A stretch of DNA of 64,000 nt from Methylobacterium isbiliense (GCF_022179325.1 NZ_BPQQ01000016.1:124001-188000); one strand, 5' to 3'. Shown: positions 17,774 through 33,819, counted from the first letter of the stretch. Translations and numbers: made by a program. Notes: generated by a model not told the origin, from the sequence alone.

Positions 17774-18244
17774 TTGCCTGTTCGCCTCGACGCCATCGAC
17801 TGGGCGATCCTCCGTGAGCTGCAGGGCGACGGCAACATCACGAATGTCGAGCTCGCCCGCCGGGTCGGCCTCTCGGCCCCGCCCTGCCTGCGCCGGGTGC
17901 GGGCGCTGGAGGAGGCCGGCATCATCCGCGGCTACCGGGCGCTGCTCGACCCCAAGCTCCTCGGCTACGAGGTGATCTGCTTCGCGATGGTGCAGCTCGC
18001 CGCGCAGGGGCAGGCGGAGATAGCCGCCTTCGCCGACCGGATGCGGACGTGGCCGGTGGTGCGGGAATGCTGGACGCTCTCCGGCGAGACGGATTTCCTG
18101 CTCAAATGCGTGGCCGCGAACCTGCCGGCCTTCCAGCGCTTCGTCAGCGACCTCACCGGTTTGCCGAACGTGCGCAGCGTGCGCACGGCGCTCGCCCTCG
18201 ATCAGGTCAAGGACGCGCCCGCCGTACCGCTCGCCGAAGAGTAG
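17774..18244 (+). CDS. Lrp/AsnC-family transcriptional regulator
   Basis: This 156-residue feast/famine regulator has an N-terminal helix-turn-helix (LDAIDWAILRELQGDGNI, then NVELARRVGLSAPPCLRRV) and a C-terminal RAM ligand-binding domain (residues ~65-150; ECWTLSGETDFLLKCVA contains the effector-site region). No ATG is available at the right place. TTG 17774 gives PVRLDAIDW, the usual family N-terminus, so I use it as the start; its ribosome-binding site is weak. It is divergent from the ELM1-trxB-lysR group. A hairpin overlaps its stop codon. It could respond to an amino acid, but the effector cannot be read from the sequence. Confidence 0.88.
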   Translation: MPVRLDAIDWAILRELQGDGNITNVELARRVGLSAPPCLRRVRALEEAGIIRGYRALLDPKLLGYEVICFAMVQLAAQGQAEIAAFADRMRTWPVVRECWTLSGETDFLLKCVAANLPAFQRFVSDLTGLPNVRSVRTALALDQVKDAPAVPLAEE

Positions 18245-18254
18245 AATCTTCGGC
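18233..18254 (+). terminator. Hairpin overlapping the lrp stop codon
   Basis: GCCGAAGA (18233-18240) and TCTTCGGC (18247-18254) form a perfect 8-bp stem with the loop GTAGAA, which contains the stop codon TAG. It may end lrp transcription; no T-run follows. Confidence 0.45.
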
Positions 18255-18462
18255 AAGTACACAGACAGATCCCGTTCGCTTCACTTCCAAAACGGCCGCT
18301 TTCGTGCCTATCATGCGGCGGCACCGAAGCGATGTGCCGGGCTGCCGCGGCAAGTCGAGTGCGGCCGAACCGAGGTTCATGATTGGGTCCGACGCAATCG
18401 TCGAGGCCGATCCTCGCGCCGCATCACATGTGTCCGCCTGCCGACAACCGGGAGGGTTGCGC

Positions 18463-19833
18463 ATGCCACGGCCACTGTCCTCCGCCGTCGTCCTGGGCGC
18501 GAGCATGAGCGGGCTCCTCGCCGCGCGCGTCCTGAGCCGCCACGCCCGCCGGGTCACCCTGGTTGAACGCGACCGCCTCTGCGGCGAAGCCGCGGCACGC
18601 AAGGGCGTGCCGCAGGGCGGGCACGCCCACGGGCTTCTGGCGAACGGCTATCGCATCATCGAGGGCTACTTCCCCGGGACCATGGACGAGCTGGAGGCGC
18701 TGGGCGCGACGCGCGGCGACATGGTCGGCGACTTCCTGTGGTTCCAGTACGGACGCTGGAAGCTGCGCCACCGGTCGGGCCTGCGCGGCATCATCATGAG
18801 CCGGCCCTGTCTGGAGGCGGCCGTGCGCCGGCGCGTCCTGGCGCTTCCGAACCTCGACGTGGTCGCGGCGGACGGCCTCGCTCCGGTGCTGGACGAGGCG
18901 CGGCGCGAGGTGGTCGGCCTGCGCATCAGGCGACCCGGGGCGGCCCCCGAGATGCTCGGCGCCGACCTCGTGGTGGACGCGAGCGGGCGCGGCTCGCAGA
19001 CGCCCGCATGGCTGGAGGCCAACGGGTTCGGCCGGCCGGACGAGGATGCGGTGCGGGTCGACGTGGGGTACGCGACGCGCCTGTTCGCGCGGCGCAGGGG
19101 CGACTTGTACGATTCCTTTGGGGCGATCGTCGCCGGCGCCCCGCCCACCGACAAGCGCTACGGCTGCGCCATGGCCATCGAGGGCGACCGCTGGATGGTC
19201 ACGCTGAGCGGCATCGCCGGCGATCATCCGCCAGCCAACGTCACCGGCTGGACGGATTTCGCCCGCAGCCTGGCGGTCCCAGCGCTGCACGATCTCGTGG
19301 CCGGCGCCGAGCCGCTGAGCGGCATCGAGACCTATCGCTTCCCGGCCAACCGGCGGCGGCGATACGACCGCATGCGGCGGTTTCCCGGCGGGTTCCTCGT
19401 CGTCGGCGATGCGGTGTGCAGCTTCAACCCGATCTACGGGCAGGGCATGACGGTGGCGGCGAGCGAGGCGGAGGTGCTCGACGCGGCGCTGGCGCAGGGC
19501 CTCGGCGGCCTGCACGAGCGGTTCTCCGCCTCGGCCCGCCGCATCGTCGACATTCCTTGGGCGATCGCGACGGGCGAGGACCTGCGCTATCCCGAGGTCG
19601 CGGGCCGCCGTCCGCCGGGCGCGGGTTTGATGGGCCGCTACCTGGAGCGCGTGCACGCCAGGGCGGCCGCCGATCCGATGGTGTGCCGGCGCTTCTTCGA
19701 CGTCGTCAACCTCCTGGCCCCGCCGGCCGCACTGCTCGCGCCCGCCATCGCGTGGCGGGTGCTCGCCCACCGCGCGCCCGCCGGGCTGGGCTCGCCGCAG
19801 CCCGACGCGGCCGCGACCTCGGCCGCCGCATGA
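18463..19833 (+). CDS. FAD-dependent monooxygenase (p-hydroxybenzoate-hydroxylase-like fold)
   Basis: This 456-residue flavoprotein has an N-terminal dinucleotide-binding fold (AVVLGASMSGLLAARVLSRH, residues ~7-26) followed by a conserved KGVPQGGHAHGLL segment. The second FAD-binding motif is FLVVGDAVCSFNPIYGQGMT (~residue 312). This subgroup includes epoxidase-like and polyprenyl-phenol-hydroxylase-like enzymes that use NAD(P)H and oxygen; the substrate is unknown. The ATG at 18463 has GGAGGG upstream. Its stop overlaps the next gene by four bases (ATGA), so an alpha/beta hydrolase with an Asp nucleophile is translated in tandem, hinting at oxidation followed by hydrolysis. It could also be a geranylgeranyl-reductase-like enzyme. 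Confidence 0.8.
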   Translation: MPRPLSSAVVLGASMSGLLAARVLSRHARRVTLVERDRLCGEAAARKGVPQGGHAHGLLANGYRIIEGYFPGTMDELEALGATRGDMVGDFLWFQYGRWKLRHRSGLRGIIMSRPCLEAAVRRRVLALPNLDVVAADGLAPVLDEARREVVGLRIRRPGAAPEMLGADLVVDASGRGSQTPAWLEANGFGRPDEDAVRVDVGYATRLFARRRGDLYDSFGAIVAGAPPTDKRYGCAMAIEGDRWMVTLSGIAGDHPPANVTGWTDFARSLAVPALHDLVAGAEPLSGIETYRFPANRRRRYDRMRRFPGGFLVVGDAVCSFNPIYGQGMTVAASEAEVLDAALAQGLGGLHERFSASARRIVDIPWAIATGEDLRYPEVAGRRPPGAGLMGRYLERVHARAAADPMVCRRFFDVVNLLAPPAALLAPAIAWRVLAHRAPAGLGSPQPDAAATSAAA

Positions 19834-20717
19834 GGACGGATGGCGCCCCCGCGCGCGCCGGCGAGGCGGTTTGGCGCGCGCCCGTGATCGTCGAACCCGT
19901 CACGGTCGCGGGGCTCCGCACGATCCTGCGCCGGAGCGGGCCGGATCAGGACGACACCGCCTTCGTGTTCGTCCACGGCAACCCCGGCTCGTCCGAGGAC
20001 TGGACGGCGCTGCTGGGAGCCGTGGGCCGGATCGGGCGCGCGGTGGCCGTCGACATGCCGGGCTTCGGCCGCGCCGACAAGCCGAAGGACTTCACCTACA
20101 CGGTCGAGGGCTACGCCCGGCATCTCGCCCGCCTGCTCGACCACCTCGGCATCGCGCGGGCGCATCTGGTGCTGCACGATTTCGGCGGGCCCTGGGGGCT
20201 CGCCTGGGCCGCCGCGCATCCGGACAGCTTCGCGAGCGCCGTCCTCATCAACACCGGCGTGCTCCTCGGCTACCACTGGCACTACATGGCGCGGATCTGG
20301 CGCACGCCGCTCCTCGGCGAGCTGTCCATGGCGACCACGACCCGGGCCGGGTTCCGGCTGTTGCTGAAGCACGGCAATCCGAGGGGGCTGCCCGGCCCGT
20401 TCGTGGACCGGATGTTCGACGAGTTCGACCGCGGCACCCGCCGCGCGGTCCTGCGGCTCTATCGGGCTACCGACCCGGCGGCCGGTGCCGAGCCGCTGGC
20501 CGCTTTGCTGCGCGCTCACCCGCGGCCCGTGCGGGTGATCTGGGGCGCCCGCGACCCCTACCTGCCGCTCCGCTTCGCCCACCAGCAGGGCGACGTGTTT
20601 CCCGGCGCCGAAATCCACGTCCTAGACGACAGCGGGCACTTCCCATTCGCCGACGACCCCGACAGGGTCGAGGACTTGGTGATGGCATTCGCGGCCCGGG
20701 TGGCCCGCCCGGTGTGA
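19830..20717 (+). CDS. Alpha/beta hydrolase with Asp nucleophile (epoxide hydrolase or haloalkane dehalogenase type)
   Basis: This 295-residue alpha/beta-fold hydrolase has the oxyanion segment VHGNPGSSEDW (~residue 47). The nucleophile elbow is LHDFGGPWG with Asp117 where esterases have Ser. The second acid is likely Asp242 in WGARDPYLP, and the catalytic His is His270 in DDSGHFPF. The HDxGG elbow is characteristic of haloalkane dehalogenases and epoxide hydrolases. Its ATG overlaps the stop of the upstream FAD monooxygenase (ATGA), so the two are translationally coupled. Together they could epoxidise a substrate and open the ring; that is inference from the pairing. A perfect hairpin follows the stop. 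No signal peptide is visible, so it is probably cytoplasmic. Confidence 0.85.
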   Translation: MRTDGAPARAGEAVWRAPVIVEPVTVAGLRTILRRSGPDQDDTAFVFVHGNPGSSEDWTALLGAVGRIGRAVAVDMPGFGRADKPKDFTYTVEGYARHLARLLDHLGIARAHLVLHDFGGPWGLAWAAAHPDSFASAVLINTGVLLGYHWHYMARIWRTPLLGELSMATTTRAGFRLLLKHGNPRGLPGPFVDRMFDEFDRGTRRAVLRLYRATDPAAGAEPLAALLRAHPRPVRVIWGARDPYLPLRFAHQQGDVFPGAEIHVLDDSGHFPFADDPDRVEDLVMAFAARVARPV

Positions 20718-20729
20718 GACCGAACGCCA

Positions 20730-20753
20730 AGCGGCGGCCTCTCGGCCGCCGCT
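20730..20753. terminator. Bidirectional hairpin terminator
   Basis: AGCGGCGGCC (20730-20739) and GGCCGCCGCT (20744-20753) form a perfect 10-bp stem around the tetraloop TCTC. It lies 12 bases after the hydrolase stop and 28 bases from the convergent Tim44-like gene's stop, so it suits both. Confidence 0.6.
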
Positions 20754-20781
20754 CGCCATGTCTACGGTTCCGGGTGTCGCG

Positions 20782-21774
20782 TCAGCGGGTCTGCTGGATC
20801 GCCGAGACCACCCACGGCCCGCCGCGGTCGCGGCGGAAGGTCCAGACCTCGACCGCTTCGGGATCGCCGCTGCGCACCACCCGGCCGGAGCTGCGCTCCA
20901 GCGTGACGTCGCGCAGGGTGTAGCGCATCGCCACGGTGGCGTAGTCGGTCTGGCCCTCGCGCCACGCCTCCGAGAGGTCGCCCTGCTGGAGCTTGACGTC
21001 CGAGATGCGGTTGATCAGGCCGCGCGAGGCGTTGGTCTGCAACTCCTCGGTGAAGTAGCCGACCATTTCGGGCGTCGCGAGCCGCTGGAGCGTCGCCACG
21101 TCCTCGTTGCCGTAGGCGAGCTGCACCTGCCCGAGCGTCCGCTCGAACGCCTCGTAATCGGCCGGGCCGATGCCGACCTCGTCGCGCTGGGCCGGGTTCA
21201 CCGGGCGCGCGCCGGCTCCGCCACCGCCCCCTGCGCCGAGGCCGCCACCAAGGCCGCCGAGGCCGCCGGCGAGCGGGCCGGGGCCGCCCGTGCCGGGCGC
21301 CGGGCCGCTGCGCGCATAGGCGCCGGCCATGGCCGGCTGCGCCTGACGCCGCCGGAAGAAGCGCACGGCGAGGAAGATCAGGCCGCCGATCAGCGCCACC
21401 TGGAGCAGCAGGCCGAGGAAGGAGGCGATGCCGCCGAGGCCGCCGAAGAAGCCGCCGCCGATCAGGGCGCCGAGCAGGCCCGCGCCGAGCAGGCCGGCGA
21501 AGAAGCCGCCGCCGAAGCGGCGCTGCGGCGCGGCTTGGTTGAAGCCGGGATTGTTCATGCCGGGTCCGGGCTGGACCTGCGAGCGCTGCATCGGCGCCGC
21601 CGTACCGGGCGCCGTGGTGGTCGGCGCCGGGGCCGAGTAGGTGCGCGAGCCACGCGAGCCCATGCTCGACGAGCCGCCGGGACGCGCCTCGCCAGCCGTC
21701 GCCGCCACGGCCAGCACGGCCGCGAGACCGAAGGCCGCCGCCGCACGGCGACCGCGGGTGAAGGTGGTCATCAT
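20782..21774 (-). CDS. Tim44-like domain membrane protein
   Basis: The protein has 330 residues. A signal-like hydrophobic stretch lies at residues ~10-30, followed by a Pro/Thr/Gln-rich linker. A glycine-rich hydrophobic region containing a membrane helix is at ~95-150 (LGLLLQVALIGGLIFLAVRF), then a long Gly-rich linker. The C-terminal Tim44-like/calcium-channel-type domain is at ~200-330 (DYEAFERTLGQVQLAYGNED, ending VEVWTFRRD...PWVVSAIQQ). Bacterial Tim44-like proteins are inner-membrane-associated and their role is unclear. The start is ATG 21774, with a second ATG directly after it. It converges on the hydrolase gene. Confidence 0.85.
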   Translation of the reverse strand: MMTTFTRGRRAAAAFGLAAVLAVAATAGEARPGGSSSMGSRGSRTYSAPAPTTTAPGTAAPMQRSQVQPGPGMNNPGFNQAAPQRRFGGGFFAGLLGAGLLGALIGGGFFGGLGGIASFLGLLLQVALIGGLIFLAVRFFRRRQAQPAMAGAYARSGPAPGTGGPGPLAGGLGGLGGGLGAGGGGGAGARPVNPAQRDEVGIGPADYEAFERTLGQVQLAYGNEDVATLQRLATPEMVGYFTEELQTNASRGLINRISDVKLQQGDLSEAWREGQTDYATVAMRYTLRDVTLERSSGRVVRSGDPEAVEVWTFRRDRGGPWVVSAIQQTR

Positions 21775-21982
21775 CGGTTCAATTCGCCTCACGCAGTCTA
21801 CAGGGGCGCCCACCGCCCTCCCGACATATGGGGGGACGGTCCTCGCAAAAGAAGGATGCACGACACCGCGCGTGCGGAATCTCTCATCCCCGGCCGACGC
21901 AGATTCCCCGAGGAACAGCCGGCGCGCCAGGGGCAAAATTTTTGGGTTTTCGCGGATTACGGCGTGGGAGATCTTCGTAAGA

Positions 21983-23161
21983 TCAACCGTCCGGGGGGCG
22001 GCGGCTGCGCGGCGCCTCGGCCGCCGGAAAGGAGAGGCGCAGCAGGGTCCCCTCCCCCGGCGTGCTGCGCAGGCCGACGGTTCCGCCCTGCCGCTTCATC
22101 AGCGCGTTGAGGATCGCAAGCCCGGTGCCGCGCCCCGGCTCGCGCGTGGTGAAGAAGGGTTCGAGCGCCCGGGCCAGCACCTCGGGCGGCATGCCGGTCC
22201 CGGTGTCGGCCAGCGTGAGCACCACGTGCCGCCCGAGCGTGCCGTCCGTCGCCACCCCGTCGCTCCCGTGATTGGCGGTGGAGACCGTGACGCGCCCGCC
22301 CTCCGGCATCGCCTCGCGGGCGTTGGTGAGCACGATCTGCAGGATCAGCTCGGTCTGGATCGGGTCGAGGCAGGCCGGCCGCAGGTCCGTGGCCAGTGCG
22401 AGGTCGAGGGTGACGGCCGGACCCAGGATCACCCGCGCGCGGTCGGCGAAGCCCTCGATCAGGGCGTTGAGGTCGGTGGGGCGCGGCTCGGGCCGGTGCT
22501 TGCGCGAGAAGGCGAGGAGATGGCGCGTCAGGCCGGTGGCGCGCTCGGCCGCCTCGGTCGCCCGCACCAGTGCGCGTTGCACGAAGGCGTCCGGATGCTC
22601 GCCGAGCCGGCGCTTGAGCCCGTCGACGTAGCCGACGAGGATCTGCAGCAGGTTGTTGAACTCGTGCGCGACACCATTGGTGAGCTGTCCCAGCGCCTCG
22701 CGGCGCTGCGCCTGACCCAGAGCCGATTCGAGATCGCGGGCGCGCGACGTGTCGGTCCATTGCACGAGGCGCAGGCCCTCCGCCGGGGCGCCGAGATGCA
22801 GCCCGGCCCAGAGCGTCGCGCCGTCGCGGCGGCGCAGCAGCACCTCGGCCCGGTGCGCGCCGGGTGCGGCGAGCGCTTGGCGCAGGGCGAGCACCGCCTC
22901 GGGCTCGGCCGCGAAGGCGGCGAGGCTCCGCCCGGCCAGGGCGTCCGGCCGCTCGTCGAGGCAGGTGGCGGCGGCCGGGTTGGCGTACAGGATCGCATCG
23001 TCGGGCCCGGTCAGCACGGCGGGCAGCGGCGAGGCCGCGAGCGCCGGGATCAGGAGCGCCGATCGCACCTCGACGGGCGCGGCGTCGGGCGCGAGCACAT
23101 CCGACACGGGCAGTTCCCTGGTGGCGGCGGAGGCCCGGTCCGCCGCATGAACACGCAACAT
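21983..23161 (-). CDS. PAS-domain sensor histidine kinase
   Basis: This 392-residue histidine kinase has no membrane helix, so it is probably cytoplasmic. A PAS-like sensor occupies residues ~45-145 (AVLTGPDDAILYANPAA). The dimerisation helix has the phospho-accepting His in TNGVAHEFNNLLQI (~residue 166). The ATPase domain carries the N box (IVLTNAREAMPEGG), the G1 box LADTGTGM, PFFTTREPG and the G2 box GRGTGLAI. No receiver domain is fused and no response regulator lies next to it, so it is an orphan in this window. The kinase type (GVAHEFNN) is common in hybrid kinases of Hyphomicrobiales. The 208 bases separating it from the Tim44-like gene contain no obvious gene. Confidence 0.92.
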   Translation of the reverse strand: MLRVHAADRASAATRELPVSDVLAPDAAPVEVRSALLIPALAASPLPAVLTGPDDAILYANPAAATCLDERPDALAGRSLAAFAAEPEAVLALRQALAAPGAHRAEVLLRRRDGATLWAGLHLGAPAEGLRLVQWTDTSRARDLESALGQAQRREALGQLTNGVAHEFNNLLQILVGYVDGLKRRLGEHPDAFVQRALVRATEAAERATGLTRHLLAFSRKHRPEPRPTDLNALIEGFADRARVILGPAVTLDLALATDLRPACLDPIQTELILQIVLTNAREAMPEGGRVTVSTANHGSDGVATDGTLGRHVVLTLADTGTGMPPEVLARALEPFFTTREPGRGTGLAILNALMKRQGGTVGLRSTPGEGTLLRLSFPAAEAPRSRRPPDG

Positions 23162-23224
23162 CCCAGAGACTTGCAGCCTTGGGATTTGCAGCCTTGGCCG
23201 CCCGTTCCGGACGCGTCGCCGATC

Positions 23225-24436
23225 TTACGGCCGCGCGCCCGGACTGGCCAGCACCGGCGCGAGGCGGTGCACCGCTTCCTGAAGATCGGCGGCGCTGCGG
23301 GCGAAGCACAGGCGCAGGAAGCCCTCTCCGCCCGGCCCGAAGGCGGTGCCGGGGGCGACCCCGACATTGGCCTCGTCGACCAGCCGCAGGGCGAGCCGGC
23401 GCGCATCCGGCTCGGTGGCGACCTGCGGGAAGGCGTAGAAGGCGCCCGCGGGCGGCGGCAGCGCGACCCCGGGCAGGCGCCCCAGGCCCTCGCAGAGAAT
23501 CCGCCGTCCCTCGCGGGCCTGCGCGATCTGCGCCCGCACCAGGGGCTCGCCCTCGCGCAGAGCCGTGACGGCGGCGTGCTGGAGGAAGGTGGCGATGCCG
23601 GAGGTGCCGTACAGGACCAGCCCGGCGACGATGCGGCCGAGGGCGGGCGGACCTTCCAGCCAGCCGAGGCGCCAGCCGGTCATCGCCCAGTTCTTCGAGA
23701 AGGTCTGGACGAAAAGCACCCGGCCGTGGTCGTCCGGCTCCCAGACGTCGCGGAAGGACGGGGCGCGGCCGAGATCCGCGTGGGCGGGGTCGAAGCTGAA
23801 GCGGCCGTAGATCTCGTCGGCGATGATCCAGAGGTCGTGCCGCCGCGCGATCGTGAGCAGCGCCCGCAGGTCGTCGCGGCTCGCGGTCCACCCGGTCGGG
23901 TTGGCGGGGGAGTTGATGACGAGGGCGCGGGTGCGGGGCGTGACCGCCGCGGCGAGACGCTCCACGTCGAGGGACCAGCCGGAGGCCGGGTCGAAGCCGA
24001 TCGGCACCGTCACCGACTTGGCTCCATGGGCCGCGATGGCGCCGAAGAAGTTCGGCCAGATCGGCGTCGGGATCACGATCTCGTCGCCGGGCTGCGCGGC
24101 GATCGCGAGTGCGATCTGGAACGCCTGCATGCCCCCGACCGTGACGAAGAAGCGGTCGGGCTCAGGACTGCCGCCGTAGAGCCGGCCGACATAGGCGGCG
24201 ATCTCCTGCCGCAGGGCCGGAATGCCGAGCATGTCGGTGTAGAAGGTGTGGCCGTCCCGCAGGGCGCGCGCCGCCGCCTCGCCGATAAAGTCCGGGGTCG
24301 GCCGGTCGCCCTCCCCGACCCAGAGCGGGATCAGTCCCGTCCGCCCGGCCCCGTAGGCGATGACCTCGCCGATCCCGCTCGGCAGAACACCGTCCGCGAC
24401 CGGGTTGATGGGCGGCATCGTCGTCGTCGCGGTCAT
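23225..24436 (-). CDS. Class I/II pyridoxal-phosphate-dependent aminotransferase
   Basis: This 403-residue fold-type I aminotransferase has the PLP-binding lysine in TFSKNWAMTGWRLGW (~residue 248). It also has the substrate-proximal NSPANPTG (~175), the PLP-contacting DEIYGRF, and a C-terminal Arg region (FLRLCFARS) that binds the substrate carboxylate. The substrate cannot be read; aspartate/aromatic-type and alanine-type enzymes share these motifs. It lies 63 bases upstream of the histidine kinase on the same strand and 165 bases downstream of glgB, from which it is separated by a strong hairpin. Confidence 0.9.
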   Translation of the reverse strand: MTATTTMPPINPVADGVLPSGIGEVIAYGAGRTGLIPLWVGEGDRPTPDFIGEAAARALRDGHTFYTDMLGIPALRQEIAAYVGRLYGGSPEPDRFFVTVGGMQAFQIALAIAAQPGDEIVIPTPIWPNFFGAIAAHGAKSVTVPIGFDPASGWSLDVERLAAAVTPRTRALVINSPANPTGWTASRDDLRALLTIARRHDLWIIADEIYGRFSFDPAHADLGRAPSFRDVWEPDDHGRVLFVQTFSKNWAMTGWRLGWLEGPPALGRIVAGLVLYGTSGIATFLQHAAVTALREGEPLVRAQIAQAREGRRILCEGLGRLPGVALPPPAGAFYAFPQVATEPDARRLALRLVDEANVGVAPGTAFGPGGEGFLRLCFARSAADLQEAVHRLAPVLASPGARP

Positions 24437-24537
24437 GACAGGCTCGGCGCGGGGTTGAGAGGTGGAGCCTTGCCCGGCCGGCGCCCGGGACTCAACCCCT
24501 GCGGGCCAGAACGCACCGGCCCCGTCGCCAGGAACGC

Positions 24538-24564
24538 GGCCCGCCCCCGGTCAGGGGACGGGCC
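24538..24564 (-). terminator. Hairpin terminator after glgB
   Basis: GGCCCG (24538-24543) and CGGGCC (24559-24564), with an inner CCCC/GGGG pairing and a 5-base loop, form a strong stem about 40 bases past the glgB stop. It is the likely end of the glucan-trehalose transcript. No T-run follows. Confidence 0.5.
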
Positions 24565-24601
24565 GTCGTTCTGCGGGATGAGGTCGACAGGCTCACGGCC
24601 T

Positions 24602-26916
24602 TCAGCCCTCGCGCACGAGGATCAGCGTGCCGAGCGGGGGCAGCGACAGGGTGAGGGAGCAGGACTGCCCGTGCGAGGGCTCGCAGGAAGCCTCGACGCC
24701 CCCGTAATTGCCGACATTGCCGCCGCCATAGACCTCGGCATCGGTGTTGATCGCCTCGCGGTAGAAGCCGGGGGCGGGCACGCCGATGCGGTAGCCGTGG
24801 CGCGGGATCGGGGTGAAATTCGAGACCACGATCGCGATCTCGCCCTCGTTGCGGCCCTTACGCGCCCAGGCGATCACGTTGTTGTCGGCATCGTCCGCCA
24901 CGAGCCACTGGAAGCCGCCCGCTTCCGTGTCGCGGGCGTGCAGGGCGGGCGTCGCCACGTAGAGCCGGTTGAGGTCGCGCACCAGATCCTTCAGGCCCGC
25001 ATGGAAGCGGTCCTCCAGCAGGTGCCAGTCCAGGCTCTGGTTGTGGTTCCACTCCCGCTCCTGGCCGAACTCGCCGCCCATGAACAGGAGCTTCTTGCCG
25101 GGATGCCCCCACATGAAGCCGAAATAGGCCCGCAGATTGGCGAACTTCTGCCAGCGGTCTCCCGGCATCTTGCCGATGAGCGAGCCCTTCCCATGCACGA
25201 CCTCGTCGTGGGAGAGCGGCAGGATGAAGTTTTCCGAGAAGGCGTAGAGCAGCCCGAAGGTCAGGTCGTGGTGGTGGTAGCGGCGGTGGACCGGGTCCTT
25301 GGAGATGAACTGCAGGGTGTCGTGCATCCACCCCATGTTCCACTTGAAGCCGAAGCCGAGGCCGCCCGTGTAGGTCGGGTGCGAGACGCCCGGCCAGGAG
25401 GTCGATTCCTCCGCCACCGTCATGGTGCCGGGGGCATGGCTGTACGTCGCCTCGTTGGTGCGGCGCAGGAAGTTGATGGCGTCGAGGTTCTCGTTGCCGC
25501 CGTACTGGTTGGGGATCCACTCGCCGGCCCGGCGCGAATAGTCGAGGTACAGCATCGAGGCCACCGCATCCACGCGCAGGCCGTCGAGGTGGTACTCCTC
25601 CAGCCAGAAGCGGGCGTTGGCGGCCAGGAACGCCGCGACCTCGGTCCGCCCGAAATTGTAGATGTAGGTGCCCCAATCCTGGTGGAAGCCCTGGCGGGGG
25701 TCGGCGTGCTCGTAGAGGTGGGTGCCGTCGAACTGGCCGAGCCCGTGGGCGTCGAGGGGGAAGTGGCCCGGCACCCAGTCGAGCAGCAGGCCGATGCCGG
25801 CCTCGTGCGCGGCGTTGACGAATTCGGCGAAGTCGTCGGGCGAGCCGAAGCGGCTCGTGGGCGCGAACAGCGAGACCGGCTGGTAGCCCCACGAGCCGTC
25901 GAACGGATGCTCGGTGATCGGCAGGAGCTCGATGTGGGTGAAGCCCATCTCCTTGACGTAGGGGATCAGGCGTGCAGCCAGCTCCCGGTAGGTCAGGTAG
26001 CGGTTCCCCTCCTCCGGCACCCGCGCCCAGGAGCCGAGATGGACCTCGTAGATGCTGATCGGGCTGTGGCGGTGGTCGGCCTTGCCGCGGCTCTGCATCC
26101 AGGCCTCGTCGCGCCAGCGCGGCGCGGGCCGGCCGTTGAGGCGCGAGGCCGTCTCGGGCGGCTGCTGGGCCGCGAAGGCGACCGGATCGGCCTTGAGCGG
26201 CAGGAGCGAGCCGTCGGGGCCGCGGATCTCGAACTTGTAGTGCCTCCCCGTCGGCAGGTCCGGGATGAACAATTCCCACACCCCGCCGTCCTGCCACAGG
26301 CGCATGGGGTGGCGGCGCCCGTCCCAGTCGTTGAAGTCCCCGACGATGCTCACGCGCCGCGCATTCGGCGCCCAGACCGCGAAGCGGAAGCCGTCGATGC
26401 CGCCGACCGTGATCGCCTGCGCGCCGAGCACCCGCTGCACCGCGTCGTTGCCGACGTCGCGCAGGAGCTGGATCTCGAGCTGCTGCAGCGTCGGGCCGAA
26501 TTCGTAGGGGTCGCGGCGCACGCGCTCGGTGTTGTCCCAGCCCTCGACCGCGAGGCGGTAATCCGGCCGGCCCTGATGCGCGAAGGCACCGACGAAGAAG
26601 CCCGCCGGGTGACGCCGCTCCATGTCGATGCGCGTCTCCCCGAGCAGCACCGTGGCGGCGCGGGCCTCCGGCAGGACCGCCCGCACCTCCCACTGACCGG
26701 GCGCGACCTCGTGGGGGCCGAGAACCGCGAACGGATCGCCGTGGTTGGCGGCCATGATGGCCTCGACCGCGTCGGGATGGAGTCCGGCCTGCCGCGCCTG
26801 CGTGGTGACGCGGGCGGGACGCGAGGGCGGCGAGTCCGAGACCGCCGCGCTGGTGGCCGCCCGCAGGGGAGCGGCGCGCGTCTGAGGGGCCGGCGTGCGG
26901 GCGCTGGTCTCGTCCG

Positions 26917-26920
<4 letters not shown>
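24602..26920 (-). CDS. glgB: 1,4-alpha-glucan branching enzyme GlgB
   Basis: GlgB makes alpha-1,6 branches in glycogen-like glucan. The 772-residue protein has a variable N-terminal extension (~45 residues), a CBM48-type domain (around [20 protein letters not shown]) and a GH13 barrel. The nucleophile is in [12 protein letters not shown] (~residue 450), the acid in [12 protein letters not shown] (~503) and the third Asp in [14 protein letters not shown] (~573). A C-terminal beta domain ends it. Its ATG overlaps the treS stop by four bases (ATGA), so branching is coupled to the TreS-maltokinase protein. It is the last gene of the cluster. Length is slightly above the usual ~730. Confidence 0.97.
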
Positions 26921-30186
<3,266 letters not shown>

Positions 30187-30295
30187 CGCGTCAGAGCCTC
30201 GTTCGATCGGTTTCCGAGCGGCGGGCCCGAGACCACGCGGTGTTCCGCATGAACGCGCTGCGCCGGGGGAGGGTTCGGGAAGACAGCGGTTTCGC

Positions 30296-30320
30296 CCGGT
30301 CCGGCGACAGGCCGGACCGG
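30296..30320 (-). terminator. Perfect hairpin between glgE and treS
   Basis: CCGGTCCGGC (30296-30305) and GCCGGACCGG (30311-30320) form a 10-bp stem with the loop GACAG, about 30 bases after the glgE stop and 110 bases before the treS start. It may be a partial terminator or an mRNA-processing structure within the operon. Confidence 0.45.
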
Positions 30321-30348
30321 ATCGGGTGCCGTGCTGCCATGCGCCGTC

Positions 30349-33726
<3,378 letters not shown>

Positions 33727-33819
33727 CGGACCTGTCCTGCCTGCATCGTGTCGTGTCTCGTCGCCCGGCGCCGGGTCCCGGGCCGCACGCATGCCGCCTG
33801 CGCGGCGTGATCCGGTCTC

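Noticed and set aside
17667-17925. Longer N-terminus for the ELM1-family protein (to 17925)
   Set aside because: It would overlap the first 150 bases of lrp on the opposite strand and adds Arg-rich sequence lacking similarity.
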